Shown one piece after another: positions 5,017-5,841 of a stretch of 5,841 bases of DNA (position 1 is the first letter of the stretch; each line of letters starts with the position of its first letter). Source of the DNA: an uncultured Planctomycetota bacterium (GTDB lineage Bacteria > Planctomycetota > UBA1135 > UBA2386); assembly GCA_903925435.1 (NCBI GenBank), contig CAIYFF010000548.1, positions 1 through 5,841 of the forward strand, read 5' to 3'. The position numbers were made by a program, and so were the translations under genes. The notes beneath the pieces were generated by a model. That model searched no databases. It was not told where the DNA came from and worked only from the letters and a program-made list of their open reading frames with translations.

Positions 5017-5841
5017 ATGACTACTCTCTCCGTCGACTCTTCCATGGCTTTGGGGGACGCAGGTCATGGAGATGCCCAGCGCCTTCAGCTGCTTCAAGCA
5101 GAATTGGATGCGCTGCACCGGTCGCAAGCCGTGATCGAGTTCGAGGTCGACGGCACGGTTCGGACCGCAAATGAGAACTTCCTGCAGGCGCTCGGCTACC
5201 GCCTGGAGGAAATCGTAGGCAAGCACCACTCGATGTTTGTGCCTCCCCAGCAGCGAAACACGGATGCCTATCGGAAATTCTGGGCCGATCTCAAGGGCGG
5301 AGTCTTCCAGTCCGGTGAGTTTCAGCGAGTTGGCAAGGGTGGCAAGGATGTGTGGATCCACGCGAGCTACAACCCCATCCGCGATTCCAATGGCCGGCCA
5401 TTCAAGGTCGTGAAGTTTGCGAGCGACATCACGGAAGCGAAACTGCGCTCCGCAGACAGCCAAGGCCAGCTCGAAGCGATCGGAAAGTCGATGGCCGTCA
5501 TCGAGTTTGCTCTCGATGGCAAGATTCGCCATGCAAATGAGAACTTCCTGAAGACGCTCGGCTATCGAATCGACGAGGTGGTCGGCAAGCACCACTCCAT
5601 GTTCGTCGACCCTGCGGAGCGCAGCAGCGAGGCCTATCGGCAATTCTGGAGCGATCTTGGTTCGGGCAAGTTCCAGGCTGGCGAATTCAAGCGCATTGGC
5701 AACGGCGGCAAGGTCATCTGGATCCAGGCGAGCTACAACCCGATCTTCGATCCGTCCGGCAGGCCCTTCAAAGTCGTCAAGTTTGCGAGCGATGTGACAG
5801 ACCAAGTGAACGCTCGACGCAAGAATGCGCAGATCGTCGAG
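5017..5841 (+). CDS. Tandem-PAS sensor protein, probable BdlA-like methyl-accepting chemotaxis protein (3' end outside window)
   Basis: The frame is open from the ATG at 5017 to the window end (275 codons, no stop). After a poorly conserved N-terminus with a short helix (residues ~20-37) come two PAS domains at ~39-140 and ~161-262. Each contains ANENFL, GKHHSMFV, a W-x-x-x-SYNPI block and KVVKFASD, ending in the usual DIT/DVT. No membrane segment or signal peptide is visible, so the protein is probably cytoplasmic. Tandem PAS domains of exactly this type are typical of soluble chemotaxis transducers such as Pseudomonas BdlA, where a methyl-accepting domain follows and signals to CheA/CheW. 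That domain would lie beyond the window, so the output is inferred; a kinase or diguanylate cyclase is possible. Ligand or cofactor cannot be told. A second in-frame ATG at 5044 is an alternative start; GAAGG 9 nt before 5017 favours the first. Confidence 0.85.
   Translation, partial: MTTLSVDSSMALGDAGHGDAQRLQLLQAELDALHRSQAVIEFEVDGTVRTANENFLQALGYRLEEIVGKHHSMFVPPQQRNTDAYRKFWADLKGGVFQSGEFQRVGKGGKDVWIHASYNPIRDSNGRPFKVVKFASDITEAKLRSADSQGQLEAIGKSMAVIEFALDGKIRHANENFLKTLGYRIDEVVGKHHSMFVDPAERSSEAYRQFWSDLGSGKFQAGEFKRIGNGGKVIWIQASYNPIFDPSGRPFKVVKFASDVTDQVNARRKNAQIVE
5131..5436 (+). repeat. PAS repeat copy 1
   Basis: This is the first of two direct copies of the PAS coding unit, residues 39-140 of the sensor protein. 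The copies are offset by exactly 366 nt (122 codons) with no internal gaps. By hand count 69 of 102 residues are identical. At DNA level they share short exact stretches, including 18 nt at 5167-5184. Confidence 0.85.
5497..5802 (+). repeat. PAS repeat copy 2
   Basis: This is the second direct copy, residues 161-262. The 18-nt exact match to copy 1 lies at 5533-5550; other shared stretches include GGCAAGCACCACTC, GCGAGCTACAACCC and AAGTTTGCGAGCGA. The linker after copy 2 (QVNARRKNAQIVE) differs from that after copy 1, so a third copy directly downstream is not indicated. Confidence 0.85.

Noticed and set aside
4962..5174. 70-codon + strand open frame overlapping the PAS gene start
   Set aside because: It overlaps the PAS coding region in another frame, is Arg/Ser-rich and has no motif or ribosome binding site.
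4978..5805. 275-codon open frame on the minus strand opposite the PAS gene
   Set aside because: It mirrors the PAS tandem repeat, so its own apparent repeat is only the complement. The + frame carries clear PAS motifs; the minus frame matches nothing I recognise.

Overview
This window looks like chromosomal DNA from a high-GC bacterium, roughly two-thirds G+C by eye. Every supported gene is on the + strand and packed tightly. My leading guess for the source is Planctomycetota. The grounds are a small MazG-type protein with a Cys-rich tail, few Shine-Dalgarno sequences and a BdlA-like tandem-PAS sensor. This is inference from memory of such families; a deltaproteobacterium or another high-GC Gram-negative is not excluded.

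Layout: (1) 1-397, the 3' end of rimO (ribosomal protein S12 methylthiotransferase). (2) 394-960, pgsA (phosphatidylglycerophosphate synthase), overlapping rimO by 4 nt in a GTGA junction. (3) 971-1462, pgpA (phosphatidylglycerophosphatase A). (4) 1490-2599, a membrane protein with a HAMP domain and a SpoIIE/PP2C-like domain whose metal-binding residues look degraded. (5) 2617-2913, a single-domain MazG-type nucleotide pyrophosphohydrolase with a four-Cys tail. (6) 2918-4876, a YbaL-type CPA2 cation/proton antiporter with RCK/TrkA-N and an added TrkA-C domain. (7) 4877-5016, an intergenic leader containing a perfect inverted repeat. (8) 5017 to the window end, the 5' part of a soluble tandem-PAS protein, probably a BdlA-like methyl-accepting chemotaxis protein.

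Genes 1-6 have gaps of only -4 to +27 nt and probably form one transcription unit. PgsA and PgpA catalyse consecutive steps: CDP-diacylglycerol plus glycerol-3-phosphate gives phosphatidylglycerophosphate, then phosphatidylglycerol. The other members fall under housekeeping and envelope functions: ribosome modification, nucleotide clean-up and cation/pH homeostasis. The degenerate phosphatase-like membrane protein is the one gene whose role is unclear. The PAS gene is separated by a 140-nt leader and is probably transcribed independently.

I see no RNA genes, CRISPR arrays, insertion sequences or prophage genes. Most of the window is ordinary core genome. The observations most worth checking are the probable pseudophosphatase, the Cys tail on the MazG protein, the closely similar PAS copies and the structured leader in front of them.
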